The notes under the pieces: generated by a model
The model's input: the letters and a program-made list of their open reading frames with translations, nothing else
The model's database searches: none
What the model was told of the DNA's origin: nothing
Translations under genes and position numbers: made by a program
In this document: positions 16,880-25,955 of the stretch, in pieces
Numbering within the stretch: position 1 is the first letter of the stretch
Layout of the letters: every line of letters begins with the position of its first letter
Assembly: GCA_016721505.1 (NCBI GenBank)
Contig: JADKHX010000011.1
Coordinates: 98,230 to 162,229 of the forward strand
Length of the DNA stretch: 64,000 nt
Source of the DNA: Rhodocyclaceae bacterium
GTDB lineage: Bacteria > Pseudomonadota > Gammaproteobacteria > Burkholderiales > Rhodocyclaceae
Direction of reading: 5' to 3'

Positions 16880-17671
16880 TTATCGCCGCTGATCTTCAAA
16901 CGAGGCGAGCAGGCCGCGCAATATGGCGACTTCTTCGCGCTCCAATTGCGCGCGACCAAACATCCGGCGCAGGCGCAGCATCAGGCGTTTGGGTGAGGCC
17001 GGATCAAGAAAACCGCTGCCCAGCGCGGCTTGTTCAAAATGCGCCAGCAAACGTTCGACATCATCATGTGTGGCAAGCATTCCGGCGCCGGAAATCACCG
17101 GCAATTCGCCTGGCGCGATGGCGGCTTGGCGCACCTCGTAGCACATGATTTGCACCGCAGCGGCGACGTTCAATGAGCTGAATTCGGCGTCGACCGGAAT
17201 CATTGCCCACGCGCCGCATTGCGCGAGCTCGGCATTTGACAAACCGGAAGTTTCATTGCCAAACACCAAGGCGATTTCGCCGCTATGCGCCACTACGCCA
17301 GCGGCAGCGTCCCGCGCCCACATTGGTGGCGCGGCCAGCTCGCGGCGGCGCGCGGTGAGCGCGATGGCGAGCGTGGTGCCGACCAACGCTTCGTTCAAAC
17401 TCGCCACCACCTGCGCGTTGGCCAACACGTCATCCGCACCTGCGGCCATCGCATCGGCTTGCACATCGGGGAAAGTTTTTGGATTGACCAACACGAGACG
17501 CGACAGTCCCATGGTCTTCATCGCCCGCGCTGCGGCACCGATGTTGCCCGGATGACTGGTGTGTGAGAGCACGATGCGAATTCGTGTAAATAGCGGCCGC
17601 AATTCACCCATAGACTCGCCAGTTGGTGCTAGTGACACGCCGTCAGAAGAATGAGAAACGGCGGTGTTCAT
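16880..17671 (-). CDS. trmJ: tRNA (cytidine/uridine-2'-O-)-methyltransferase TrmJ
   Basis: A 263-residue SPOUT methyltransferase modifying tRNA position 32. The SAM-binding trefoil knot shows VLSHTSHPGNIGAAARAMKT, LVFGNETSGLSNAEL and SSLNVAAAVQIMCYE; a C-terminal helical extension with RLMLRLRRMFGRAQLE is typical of TrmJ. The first 20 residues include a translated copy of the dispersed repeat (DGVSLAPTGES), so a later start at 17611 is possible. It is divergent from suhB. Confidence 0.92.
   Translation of the reverse strand: MNTAVSHSSDGVSLAPTGESMGELRPLFTRIRIVLSHTSHPGNIGAAARAMKTMGLSRLVLVNPKTFPDVQADAMAAGADDVLANAQVVASLNEALVGTTLAIALTARRRELAAPPMWARDAAAGVVAHSGEIALVFGNETSGLSNAELAQCGAWAMIPVDAEFSSLNVAAAVQIMCYEVRQAAIAPGELPVISGAGMLATHDDVERLLAHFEQAALGSGFLDPASPKRLMLRLRRMFGRAQLEREEVAILRGLLASFEDQRR
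17618..17644 (+). repeat. 27-bp dispersed repeat at 5' end of trmJ
   Basis: Reads GCCAGTTGGTGCTAG then TGACACGCCGTC, antisense to trmJ; translated as an N-terminal tail. Confidence 0.9.
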
Positions 17672-17725
17672 ATTAGAATTGCGTCCTCAGTGCTGTTGTT
17701 ATCGGCGCGCTTTTCCATAAATCCC

Positions 17726-18532
17726 ATGCATCCCATCCTGAATATTGCCGTCAAAGCGGCTCGTCGTGCCGCCAGTATCATCAACCGCGCTAGCTTGGAT
17801 ATTGACAAGCTGACGGTCGCCGTCAAGCAACAAAGTGATTTCGTAACCGAGGTAGATAAAGCCGCCGAAGCGGCGATTATTGAAGTACTTCAAGAGGCCT
17901 ATCCCGCTTATGGAATATTAGCAGAGGAGTCCGGCACCGCAGGCACCGCAGCGGATGCCGAGTATCAATGGATCATCGATCCGCTCGACGGCACGACCAA
18001 TTTCATACACGGTTTTCCGCAATATGCGATTTCAATTGGGCTGGCACACAAAGGCGTTATGCAGCATGGCTTGGTGTTTGATCCGAACCGCAATGAGCTA
18101 TTCACCGCCAGCAAAGGCGGTGGTGCGTTCATGAATGAGAAACGCATCCGCGTCAGCAAACGCATTCGGCTAGACGCGGCGCTAATCGGCACGGGGTTTC
18201 CCTATCGCATGTTTGATCACGTCGACAGCTATCTGGCGATCTTCAAAGACATCGCGCAAAAAACGGCTGGCATGCGTCGTCCGGGTGCTGCATCACTCGA
18301 TCTGGCATGGGTTGCGTGTGGCCGCATGGATGGTTTTTGGGAACTCGGCCTCGCGCCGTGGGACATGGCCGCCGGGGCTTTGCTAGTGAGCGAAGCGGGT
18401 GGTCTGGTTGGCGACTTGTCGGGTGAGTCGGCCTACATGACGACAGGAAATATCGTCGGCGGCAACCCGAAAGTCTTTAGTCAGTTGCTGCAAGTCATCG
18501 CGCCGCATTTGACGAAGAAATTGTTGGCTTGA
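17726..18532 (+). CDS. suhB: inositol-1-monophosphatase SuhB family
   Basis: A 268-residue Mg-dependent phosphatase. Metal and substrate residues appear in LAEESG, the hallmark IDPLDGTTNFIHG, and APWDMAAGALLVSEAGG. In proteobacteria SuhB also joins ribosomal RNA antitermination complexes. The start MHPILNIAVKAARRA at 17726 is the conserved family N-terminus; the frame is open upstream to 17651 without a good start signal. Divergent from trmJ. Confidence 0.93.
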   Translation: MHPILNIAVKAARRAASIINRASLDIDKLTVAVKQQSDFVTEVDKAAEAAIIEVLQEAYPAYGILAEESGTAGTAADAEYQWIIDPLDGTTNFIHGFPQYAISIGLAHKGVMQHGLVFDPNRNELFTASKGGGAFMNEKRIRVSKRIRLDAALIGTGFPYRMFDHVDSYLAIFKDIAQKTAGMRRPGAASLDLAWVACGRMDGFWELGLAPWDMAAGALLVSEAGGLVGDLSGESAYMTTGNIVGGNPKVFSQLLQVIAPHLTKKLLA

Positions 18533-18885
18533 TACTTGTTGAACGCCGCATCAATAGATGCAACAGGTGCTGGACCATCAGATAGCGGAATTCAAATGTG
18601 CAACCAACTGAGCAGGCGCAATGCCAGCTGCGGTGAAAACTCGCTTTCTCGAAAAAATTAAGGGTTACTTCAATCTGTGTTCGGCTTTGAATCAACTGAT
18701 CAATCTCGGTCAGCGAATTTATGGGTACGCAAATTTTCGTCCTTTTTTTTCTTCAATTCGGTTCGAATATGGCACGGGCCTGCACAGATCAGTCCAACAT
18801 AATCAGTGGCCTTGCAGGTTTTTGTTGAAATTCCGAGCGATGCTATCTATATGATCCAGCGCATACTTTTACTTAAGGAATGCCA
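18533..18885. other. intergenic stretch between suhB and DUF389 gene
   Basis: No convincing gene. A 77-codon open frame from 18621 has no ribosome binding site and no recognisable family. The right end holds the probable promoter of the next gene. Confidence 0.5.
18825..18853 (+). promoter_or_regulatory. probable sigma-70 promoter of DUF389 gene
   Basis: -35 TTGAAA, 17-base spacer, -10 TATATG, ending 32 bases before the start codon. Confidence 0.4.
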
Positions 18886-20244
18886 ATGAACAAAAAACTA
18901 GATCACCTGCCATGGCAGAAACTTTTTAGCCTGCGGCAGGATCAGGCATCTCCGGATCTCATTGATACAACAATCCGCAATGCAACCGAGGTCGGGGGCA
19001 CAAATCTTTGGGTGTTGATGTTTGCGATCATCATCGCATCAGTCGGCCTCAATGTGAACTCCACCGCCGTGGTGATCGGCGCAATGTTGATTTCACCCCT
19101 CATGGGTCCGATCATTGGCATTGGTTATGGCGCTGGGATTGATGACTTCCTGCTCATCCGGCGGTCGATTAGACACCTTGGAATCTTTGTCGGAATCAGC
19201 CTTTTTACATCGACCGTTTACTTTTTCGTCACCCCATTGACGCAAGCGCATTCCGAATTGTTGGCGCGTACGGCACCTACGATTTGGGACGTCCTGATTG
19301 CGTTTTTTGGTGGCGCTGCAGGCATGATTGGTCTGACGCGTAAAGAAAAATCAACACTTCTGCCCGGGGTCGCCATCGCTACTGCGCTCATGCCACCACT
19401 GTGCACTGCAGGCTACGGGCTAGCCACAGGTCAGTTGAAGTTCTTCCTGGGTGCGTCCTACCTTTTCCTGATTAATGGCGTATTCATTGCATTCGCGACA
19501 CTAGTAGTTACGCGCATCTTGAAGCTTCCGCCACACCCACTTGCGGACGAACAGGCACGCAAGCAAGGGCACCGATTCGTGATCGGCATCGTAATGGCGA
19601 CTTTGCTACCAAGTGTTTACCTCGCGACCAAGTTAGTGCGTGAGGAGTTGTTTGTTGCTGAGTCAATCCGTTTTACCAGTGCGGTCGCGGCTGGCAATGA
19701 TTCGTTGGTGACGTTAGGGCGAGAAATCGACCCAAAAACGCGAACCATCACTATGACGCTTATCGGTAACGACAACATTGTTGAAATGCGACGCTCGCTT
19801 GAGACCCAGATGGCTAAATTCGACCTCGCCGGCGCATCGCTGAAGATTCGCCGTGCCGCTGACGCCGCCGATGAGGTGGCCGCCTTGTCACCGACGCTGG
19901 ATGCGCAGGCGGAAGCGGTTAGGGTCGGGCAAATTGCCAGAGATTTGATGGAACGTCGAATCGCTGCGTTGGAAATGGTGCGCAAGACTTATCCAATCAG
20001 CTTGGATGAGACACTTCGCTTGGAGCAAGAAATTCTCATCAATTTTCCGAGAATGCAGCAGGTCGTGGTAGCGATCAGGTCCGAGCACAGCCAAACTGCA
20101 GACATACTGACATCGCAACTCATCGTAACCGTTCAAGTCAAATCAATCCCCAATCGCGCTGACACTCAGCGTCTAAAGCGGTGGCTATCCGCACGCTTCC
20201 CCGATCGACCGATTAAGTTGATTTTGGGAAAGACTTTGGGATAG
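18886..20244 (+). CDS. DUF389 (TIGR00341-type) membrane protein
   Basis: A 452-residue integral membrane protein. Conserved DUF389 segments are NSTAVVIGAMLISPLMGPI and LLPGVAIATALMPPLCTAGYG; five to six membrane helices lie between about residues 40 and 270, followed by a soluble C-terminal region. Function is unknown; members are widespread. AAGGA 7 bases before the ATG at 18886 decides the start over the ATG at 18880. The gene stands alone between suhB and an amidotransferase-like gene. Confidence 0.85.
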   Translation: MNKKLDHLPWQKLFSLRQDQASPDLIDTTIRNATEVGGTNLWVLMFAIIIASVGLNVNSTAVVIGAMLISPLMGPIIGIGYGAGIDDFLLIRRSIRHLGIFVGISLFTSTVYFFVTPLTQAHSELLARTAPTIWDVLIAFFGGAAGMIGLTRKEKSTLLPGVAIATALMPPLCTAGYGLATGQLKFFLGASYLFLINGVFIAFATLVVTRILKLPPHPLADEQARKQGHRFVIGIVMATLLPSVYLATKLVREELFVAESIRFTSAVAAGNDSLVTLGREIDPKTRTITMTLIGNDNIVEMRRSLETQMAKFDLAGASLKIRRAADAADEVAALSPTLDAQAEAVRVGQIARDLMERRIAALEMVRKTYPISLDETLRLEQEILINFPRMQQVVVAIRSEHSQTADILTSQLIVTVQVKSIPNRADTQRLKRWLSARFPDRPIKLILGKTLG

Positions 20245-20425
20245 GCCGCTGATCATCGGTAAGCATCGACAGTAAATGAATTTTTACGGTATGTTGGTTA
20301 TGCGAGGGAACGCGCGACACAGGTTTTCACCATACATCGGTTCGGATGCTGTTGCCTTCCTCATCTTCGGAACGATCAAGTTCAAATCTCTACCTCTATC
20401 AACTTTATGATGAGAAAAATGGGCC

Positions 20426-21235
20426 ATGCCGTTTAACTCTCCTACCATGCTGATCGGAGTGTCGGCACGAATCTATTACCCATCCGGACCGGTTCTCGAT
20501 TTGGGTGGCGTGTGGACCAAGACCTTGCACTACCTTGAACAGTCGGTCGCGCAGTGGGTGATGCGCGGTGGCGCGCTTCCTGTGATGATTCCAGCGGTCG
20601 ACGCCCAGAGTGTGGTTCAACGCGATGATCTGAATTTGCGCCACTATGCTGATGCATTGGATGGCTTGGTATTGCAAGGCGGCAATGACGTTGCGCCACA
20701 AACTTATGGGGAGTCCCCGTTGAGTCCCGCGTGGTCGGGCGACTCAGTGCGCGATCTCTACGAAATTGCGCTCATTCATGCCTTTCTGGAAGCAGGCAAG
20801 CCGGTTTTTGGCATTTGTCGAGGATTGCAAATGCTCAATGTGACTTTTGGTGGAACGCTTTGGCAGGATATCAAAACGCAATGCCCGGGTGCGGTTGAGC
20901 ATGTCAAGGAAGATCTTTACGAGCGAAATCTGCATCGCGTGGAAATCATTCAGGGTACGCACTTGGCGGAGCTTTATCCCGACCTTCGCAATGGCATGAT
21001 TAACAGCATTCACCACCAAGGCATACAGAAATTGGCACCTGGATTCGTGGTTGAAGCACAATGTCCAGACGATGGAATGATTGAAGCGATAAGGCGCACC
21101 GGTCCCGGATTTGTCGCTGGCGTGCAGTGGCATCCCGAGTTCAGACAAAAAAATTGCAACGCAACCTTTGACGACAATCCGGTACTGCAAGATTTTCTCC
21201 GGTTCGCACGATCGCAAAAAAGGTTAATCCCGTAA
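20426..21235 (+). CDS. gamma-glutamyl-GABA hydrolase-like class I amidotransferase (peptidase C26)
   Basis: A 269-residue PuuD-like protein. The nucleophile is in VFGICRGLQMLNV and the catalytic histidine in VAGVQWHPEF, with the typical early LVLQGGNDVAP. The family hydrolyses gamma-glutamyl amides. Sixteen bases separate it from the YbdK-type ligase gene, so the two are probably co-transcribed; a ligase that makes and a hydrolase that cleaves gamma-glutamyl bonds would form a logical pair. Confidence 0.88.
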   Translation: MPFNSPTMLIGVSARIYYPSGPVLDLGGVWTKTLHYLEQSVAQWVMRGGALPVMIPAVDAQSVVQRDDLNLRHYADALDGLVLQGGNDVAPQTYGESPLSPAWSGDSVRDLYEIALIHAFLEAGKPVFGICRGLQMLNVTFGGTLWQDIKTQCPGAVEHVKEDLYERNLHRVEIIQGTHLAELYPDLRNGMINSIHHQGIQKLAPGFVVEAQCPDDGMIEAIRRTGPGFVAGVQWHPEFRQKNCNATFDDNPVLQDFLRFARSQKRLIP

Positions 21236-21251
21236 AGCAAGGAGTTGTCTT

Positions 21252-22394
21252 ATGTTGGACTTTGCAAAATCGGCAGCATTGACATTTGGCATGGAGTTGG
21301 AGTTTCAGCTCGTCAACGCCGAGACTGGAATATTGTCGCCATCCAGCCTCGCCTTTATGGAAGCATTAGCGCCGCATCCAGATATCAGCCGCTTCGCGCT
21401 CGAAGCGACCCTCTCGACCATGGAGTTGAATACGTCGATCCATCACGATGCGGATTCGATGATGAAGGAAGCAACTGAATTAACGCAAACGCTTTGCGAT
21501 ATTGCCTTGCCAATGGAACTATTGATTCGCGGCGGCGGCACACAAATGACCCAGTTTTGGAACGAGCGCAGCATGGCACCAACGCCGCGAGCAGCAAAGC
21601 TGACCGAGCGTTTTGGTTTTCTCCCTAAACGATTTTCGACTTATGGTATGCATGTGCACATCGGTGTCGAGAGCGCTGATGATGCGATTCGCCTTGGCAA
21701 CGTACTACAGGCGTTGTCTCCTCTGTTTATTGCGATGTCAGCAGCGTCGCCGTTCTTGCAGATGGCGGATACCGGCTTTGTCGCCTGCCGTCCGCTGGAA
21801 CCGTTGATGTATCCACACGGTGGTCCTATGCCAAGACTGGAAAGTTGGGACGCGTTTGAACATGCCGCGAGCGAAATATTTTCAACCGGGTTGGCCGACT
21901 CCTTAAAGGATATCTATTGGGATGTCCGCCCGAAGCCTGAATTCGGTACGATTGAAGTGCGCGTCTTTGATACGCCATTGTGCGTGCATAAAGCGGTCGC
22001 TCTGGCCGCCTTTACTCGAGCTTGCGCGAGCCTGGCATTACAGGGAGCGCTGAAGCTACCGCCGCAATCCTCACCAGCCACAGCTGAACGTGTCAGTCGC
22101 TTTATGGCGTGTCGGGATGGCCTCGATGCCGATCTTTTTGATCCACTAAGTCAACAATGGCTACCGGCAAGAAAGTGGCTCGACATGCTAGTCGAGGCTG
22201 TATGCCAATCCCCGGTTTGCGACGCCGACCTTACCTACATTCTTGCTCTACGCCAGCATTGTGCGCATGCACAAGATGCGCAACTAATGCGAACTATGTG
22301 GCGCCAATCTGGTGGGCCGGAAGGTGATCTGGCGGAGTATTCACAATCACTTAGTGCGTTATTGCTAGGGCCAATGAGTGAGGTTGAAGTTTAG
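21252..22394 (+). CDS. YbdK-type carboxylate-amine ligase (GCS2 family)
   Basis: A 380-residue member of the glutamate-cysteine ligase 2 family. It starts with the conserved TFGMELEFQLVN, has GGGTQMTQFW, YGMHVHIGV and later WDVRPKPEFGTIEVRVFD, the family core. YbdK shows weak glutamate-cysteine ligase activity, so the true substrates are open. AAGGAG lies 7 bases before the ATG. It follows the C26 hydrolase gene in the same unit. Confidence 0.9.
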   Translation: MLDFAKSAALTFGMELEFQLVNAETGILSPSSLAFMEALAPHPDISRFALEATLSTMELNTSIHHDADSMMKEATELTQTLCDIALPMELLIRGGGTQMTQFWNERSMAPTPRAAKLTERFGFLPKRFSTYGMHVHIGVESADDAIRLGNVLQALSPLFIAMSAASPFLQMADTGFVACRPLEPLMYPHGGPMPRLESWDAFEHAASEIFSTGLADSLKDIYWDVRPKPEFGTIEVRVFDTPLCVHKAVALAAFTRACASLALQGALKLPPQSSPATAERVSRFMACRDGLDADLFDPLSQQWLPARKWLDMLVEAVCQSPVCDADLTYILALRQHCAHAQDAQLMRTMWRQSGGPEGDLAEYSQSLSALLLGPMSEVEV

Positions 22395-22439
22395 GGGGAA
22401 TGTATTGTGGTGCGATAGGTTTGGACTACAAGCGAATGA

Positions 22440-22592
22440 GAGCGTTGAATATTGCTCGAAATAAGCGCCTGCAAAGATGCTTTCAAATCTGGCACCATAC
22501 TTGCGTTTCAGATTTCCCACCGCAATGCCCATTTCCGTATGCCTCAATACCGCAACTATCTGCGCCACTGAAAAATATCTTCTCCGTGGCAA
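22440..22592 (-). pseudogene. remnant of IS3-family transposase OrfA
   Basis: A minus-strand reading from 22592 begins MPRRRYFSVAQIVAVLRHTE and continues MGIAVGNLKRKYG, which resembles the helix-turn-helix N-terminus of IS3-family OrfA proteins. Similarity then fades and no OrfB, inverted repeats or target duplication are seen. It occupies part of the 410-base gap between the YbdK gene and putA; the rest of the gap shows nothing recognisable. Confidence 0.4.
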
Positions 22593-22804
22593 ACTCCTTT
22601 CACTGCGAAAGTTCGCTGAGAAACTAACTTCTCGTCAGGTCCGGTTTTTGCCAAACACATCTGAGGAGCTAATGTCTGTAGATCGCTTTGGTTCGGAAAT
22701 TGCCAGTCAGGTCACTTGCGGCTGAAGAAATCTACTGTCTCTAGCGAGAAGCGGCGATTCGCGCTAGGCTTTGCCACTTTCAAGTTCACTGTCACAGGAA
22801 ACTC

Positions 22805-25804
22805 ATGCCTCGTTTGTGTTCCCCCGAAATTCTGCACGATGCGCTGTTGACCAATCTGACCGCTGAAGTCGCTGATTTGTTTGCGAATTGGCCAGCCGTT
22901 CAAGCCACCGCGCAGCGCTGGTTACTGGCCTTGCGCGAGAAGCCTGCACCAGTCGGTTCGGTGCAACGCATCATGGTGGATTACCCGCTGACCGGCGACG
23001 AGGGTCGTGCGCTGATGCGCTTGGTCGAGGCGTTGTTGCGAATTCCTGATCGTGCCACGGCGTTGGATTTCATGACTGATCAATTGGCGCGCGGCCGTTT
23101 CGATTTGCATGCGGTGAGCGCCGAAGGCATCAGCAAATTGTCGTCGCACGCACTGGACTTCGCACAAAAATGCTTGAACGCGCGTGACCGGAATTTGCTG
23201 GCGCGTTGGACTTCGTTCCCAATCGCAGATGTAGCGGCAAAAGTCTTGGAACACATGGGCACGCAGTTTGTTTTTGCCCACGATATCGACGGCGCGATGA
23301 AGCGTGCCGGCGGACGCAAGCAAGCGCAAACCTGGCATTCGTTTGACATGCTCGGCGAAGGTGCGCGGACGATGGCCGATGCGACTCGTTATACCGACGC
23401 TTATCGCGCGGCGATTTTCCGACTGCGGCGTGATGCGGATTCGTCGGTGATGCAGTGCGATGGAATTTCGATAAAGCTTTCGGCGCTCGAACCGCGCTAC
23501 GAGCCCGCACACGCTGAACAATTGCAGCGGCGCTTGTTGCCGGTGTTGCAAGATTTGGCGTTGGAAGCCTGTCGTGCCAACATTCATTTGACTCTCGATT
23601 CCGAAGAAAGTTGGCGGCTGGAATTGTCGCTCGACGTGCTTGATGCTTTGCTTGAACGCTTGAGTCGTATTCCTGAAACACGCACATGGACAGGGCTTGG
23701 ATTGGCCGTGCAAGCCTATCAAACCCGGGCGCCGGAAGTGATCGATGCGGTCGCCGCGCTGGCACGCAAGCACCAACGGCGATTGATGGTGCGTCTGGTC
23801 AAAGGCGCGTATTGGGATAGCGAAATCAAACGTGCGCAAGAGTTGGGCTTAGCGACCTATCCGGTGTTCACACAAAAGCACGAAACCGATCTTTGCTATT
23901 TGGCTTGCGCTCAACGCATGCTGGCTGCCAGTGACGTGATTCAGTCGGCATTCGCTACGCACAATCCATTGAGCCTTTCAGCGGTGCAATTTCTCGCCAC
24001 CAAATACGGCGTTAGCGATTGGGAATGGCAAGGCTTGCATGGCATGGCTGACACCATGCTCGATGTGTTGGACAAAGATCAGCCAACACTGCGTAAGCGC
24101 ATCTACGCACCAGTTGGCGCGCATGAAAATTTGCTGGCCTATCTGGTACGTCGACTGCTGGAAAATGGCGCGAACACGAGCTTTGTTCGGTTGCTCGCTG
24201 ATCCGAGTACGCCGGTGGAAAATTTATTGAATTTGCCGGTCGGTGATAAGACATCTAACAGCGTGCTACCAGCACCAACTGGCTGGCTGGGCTTTGAAAA
24301 CAACAAGCTACAACGACCACTCGCACGAGGACTCGATATGCACGAAGAACTAAGCCGCGACGGCCTGAGCAAGGCGTTTGAGGCGGCAAAAAAGCGCACA
24401 ACGCCCGTTGCGGATGCCACCGCCGAAATGTTAATTGCGGCGCGCGCTAGTGCAATGGTGGCATGGCCAAAATGGGAAGCCACGCCAGTTGCAGATCGCG
24501 CAAATATGTTGCGCCGCGCCGCCGCCGAAATGGAAAATCAGCTTGATGATTGGGCGGCAGATTTGGTGCTTGAAGCGCATAAATCCTGGCCCGATGCGAT
24601 TAGTGAAGTGCGCGAAGCCGTCGATTTTTTGCGCTACTACGCCAATGAGGCCGAACGTGTCTTGGCACCCGTTTCTTTGCCTGGCCCAACGGGCGAATCC
24701 AATATGTTGCGGCTGACTTCGCGTGGGCCGATTGCCTGCATCAGCCCATGGAATTTTCCGCTCGCCATATTCATTGGCCAGGTCGCCGCTGCGGTGGTTT
24801 GTGGCAATCCAGTATTTGCCAAACCGGCCGAACAAACACCCAAAATTGCCGCACGTGCGGTCGCGCTGTTGCATCGTTGCGGCGTGCCAAAAGATATATT
24901 GCATTGCCTGCCCGGCGCACGTGAAGTGATCGGCGAAGCGCTGATCGCCGCGCCGGAAATCGCCGGTGTCGCCTTCACTGGATCGGTACGCACGGCGCAT
25001 CATTTAGCGCGCGCACTGGCCGCCAAATCTGGTCCGCTCACGCCGCTGATTGCCGAGACTGGCGGCATCAACGTGATGATTGTCGATTCCACCGCACTGC
25101 TCGAACAAGCCACCGATGCCTTGATTGAAGGCGCGTTTCGTTCGGCCGGCCAGCGCTGCAGCGCGACGCGATTGGTGTTGGTGCAAGAAGACGTGGCCGA
25201 GCCATTGATCGCGCTGCTGCGCGGCGCGATGGCCGAACTGAATTTGGGCGCCGGCGAAGATTTCACCACCGATGTGGGACCGGTGATTGACGCCGCGGCA
25301 CACGCCATGTTGCGCCGCCAAATTGATGCGCTAGGCACGCGCGCAAAATATCTTGCTGCCGCACCTTGCCCGCCGGAATTTGAAAACACGCATATCGCCC
25401 CCAGCCTTTGGGATATCGGTGACATCGATGCGATGCAAAATGTGAAAGAGGAAATTTTTGGTCCGGTTTTGCAACTTGCCCGCTTCACCGCTGCACAGTG
25501 GGACGATTTGCCGCAGCACATCAATGCACTCGGTTATGGTCTCACCCTAGGCTTGCACAGCCGCATCGACAGCCGCGCCGATGAATTGGAACAACGCTGC
25601 CGCGTCGGCAATATCTATATCAATCGCAGCACTATTGGCGCGGTGGTCGGCGTGCAGCCCTTCGGCGGTTGCGGCTTGTCCGGTACCGGATTCAAAGCCG
25701 GTGGGCCGAATTATTTGCTGCGCTTTTGTTCGGAACGCACGCTGACCATCAACACGGCGGCGGCAGGTGGTAATGCCGATCTCATATCGGGTGGCGCAGG
25801 TTAA
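22805..25804 (+). CDS. putA: bifunctional proline dehydrogenase / P5C dehydrogenase PutA
   Basis: A 999-residue enzyme oxidising proline to glutamate in two steps. The FAD-dependent proline dehydrogenase barrel covers about residues 140-440 (DGISIKLSALEPRY, VRLVKGAYWDSEIK). The aldehyde dehydrogenase domain runs from about 520 to 985, with ISPWNFPLAIFIGQ, the general base in IAETGG and catalytic cysteine in GQRCSATRL. The ribbon-helix-helix DNA-binding domain of the long enterobacterial PutA is absent, so it is the short, purely catalytic type. A copy of the 27-bp repeat encodes NSVLPAPTG in the interdomain linker. AGGAAA precedes the ATG. Confidence 0.95.
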   Translation: MPRLCSPEILHDALLTNLTAEVADLFANWPAVQATAQRWLLALREKPAPVGSVQRIMVDYPLTGDEGRALMRLVEALLRIPDRATALDFMTDQLARGRFDLHAVSAEGISKLSSHALDFAQKCLNARDRNLLARWTSFPIADVAAKVLEHMGTQFVFAHDIDGAMKRAGGRKQAQTWHSFDMLGEGARTMADATRYTDAYRAAIFRLRRDADSSVMQCDGISIKLSALEPRYEPAHAEQLQRRLLPVLQDLALEACRANIHLTLDSEESWRLELSLDVLDALLERLSRIPETRTWTGLGLAVQAYQTRAPEVIDAVAALARKHQRRLMVRLVKGAYWDSEIKRAQELGLATYPVFTQKHETDLCYLACAQRMLAASDVIQSAFATHNPLSLSAVQFLATKYGVSDWEWQGLHGMADTMLDVLDKDQPTLRKRIYAPVGAHENLLAYLVRRLLENGANTSFVRLLADPSTPVENLLNLPVGDKTSNSVLPAPTGWLGFENNKLQRPLARGLDMHEELSRDGLSKAFEAAKKRTTPVADATAEMLIAARASAMVAWPKWEATPVADRANMLRRAAAEMENQLDDWAADLVLEAHKSWPDAISEVREAVDFLRYYANEAERVLAPVSLPGPTGESNMLRLTSRGPIACISPWNFPLAIFIGQVAAAVVCGNPVFAKPAEQTPKIAARAVALLHRCGVPKDILHCLPGAREVIGEALIAAPEIAGVAFTGSVRTAHHLARALAAKSGPLTPLIAETGGINVMIVDSTALLEQATDALIEGAFRSAGQRCSATRLVLVQEDVAEPLIALLRGAMAELNLGAGEDFTTDVGPVIDAAAHAMLRRQIDALGTRAKYLAAAPCPPEFENTHIAPSLWDIGDIDAMQNVKEEIFGPVLQLARFTAAQWDDLPQHINALGYGLTLGLHSRIDSRADELEQRCRVGNIYINRSTIGAVVGVQPFGGCGLSGTGFKAGGPNYLLRFCSERTLTINTAAAGGNADLISGGAG
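24257..24283 (-). repeat. 27-bp dispersed repeat inside putA
   Basis: On the minus strand reads GCCAGTTGGTGCTGG then TAGCACGCTGTT; lies in the linker between the two enzyme domains. Confidence 0.9.
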
Positions 25805-25805
25805 T

Positions 25806-25872
25806 GTAGGTCGGAATTTATTCCGACGCTTTGGTGACCTACGAAAAAACGTCGGAATAAATTCCGACCCAC
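25806..25872. repeat. REP-like palindrome pair after putA
   Basis: Starts one base after the putA stop. GTAGGTCGGAATTTATTCC and its inverted partner (GTCGGAATAAATTCCGACC) flank a short spacer; each arm is itself palindromic. A near-identical arrangement lies after nadK at 46673-46735. Confidence 0.75.
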
Positions 25873-25955
25873 AAGGCTCAAGATTCGTCGCGTCCCCACG
25901 CGGTGGCATCTTTTAGAATGCAGCACCTCGCACCGGCAGCAACCCTGCGCTCCAC

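Noticed and set aside
18621..18854. 77-codon frame between suhB and the DUF389 gene
   Set aside because: No ribosome binding site, no family resemblance, and it covers the probable promoter of the next gene.
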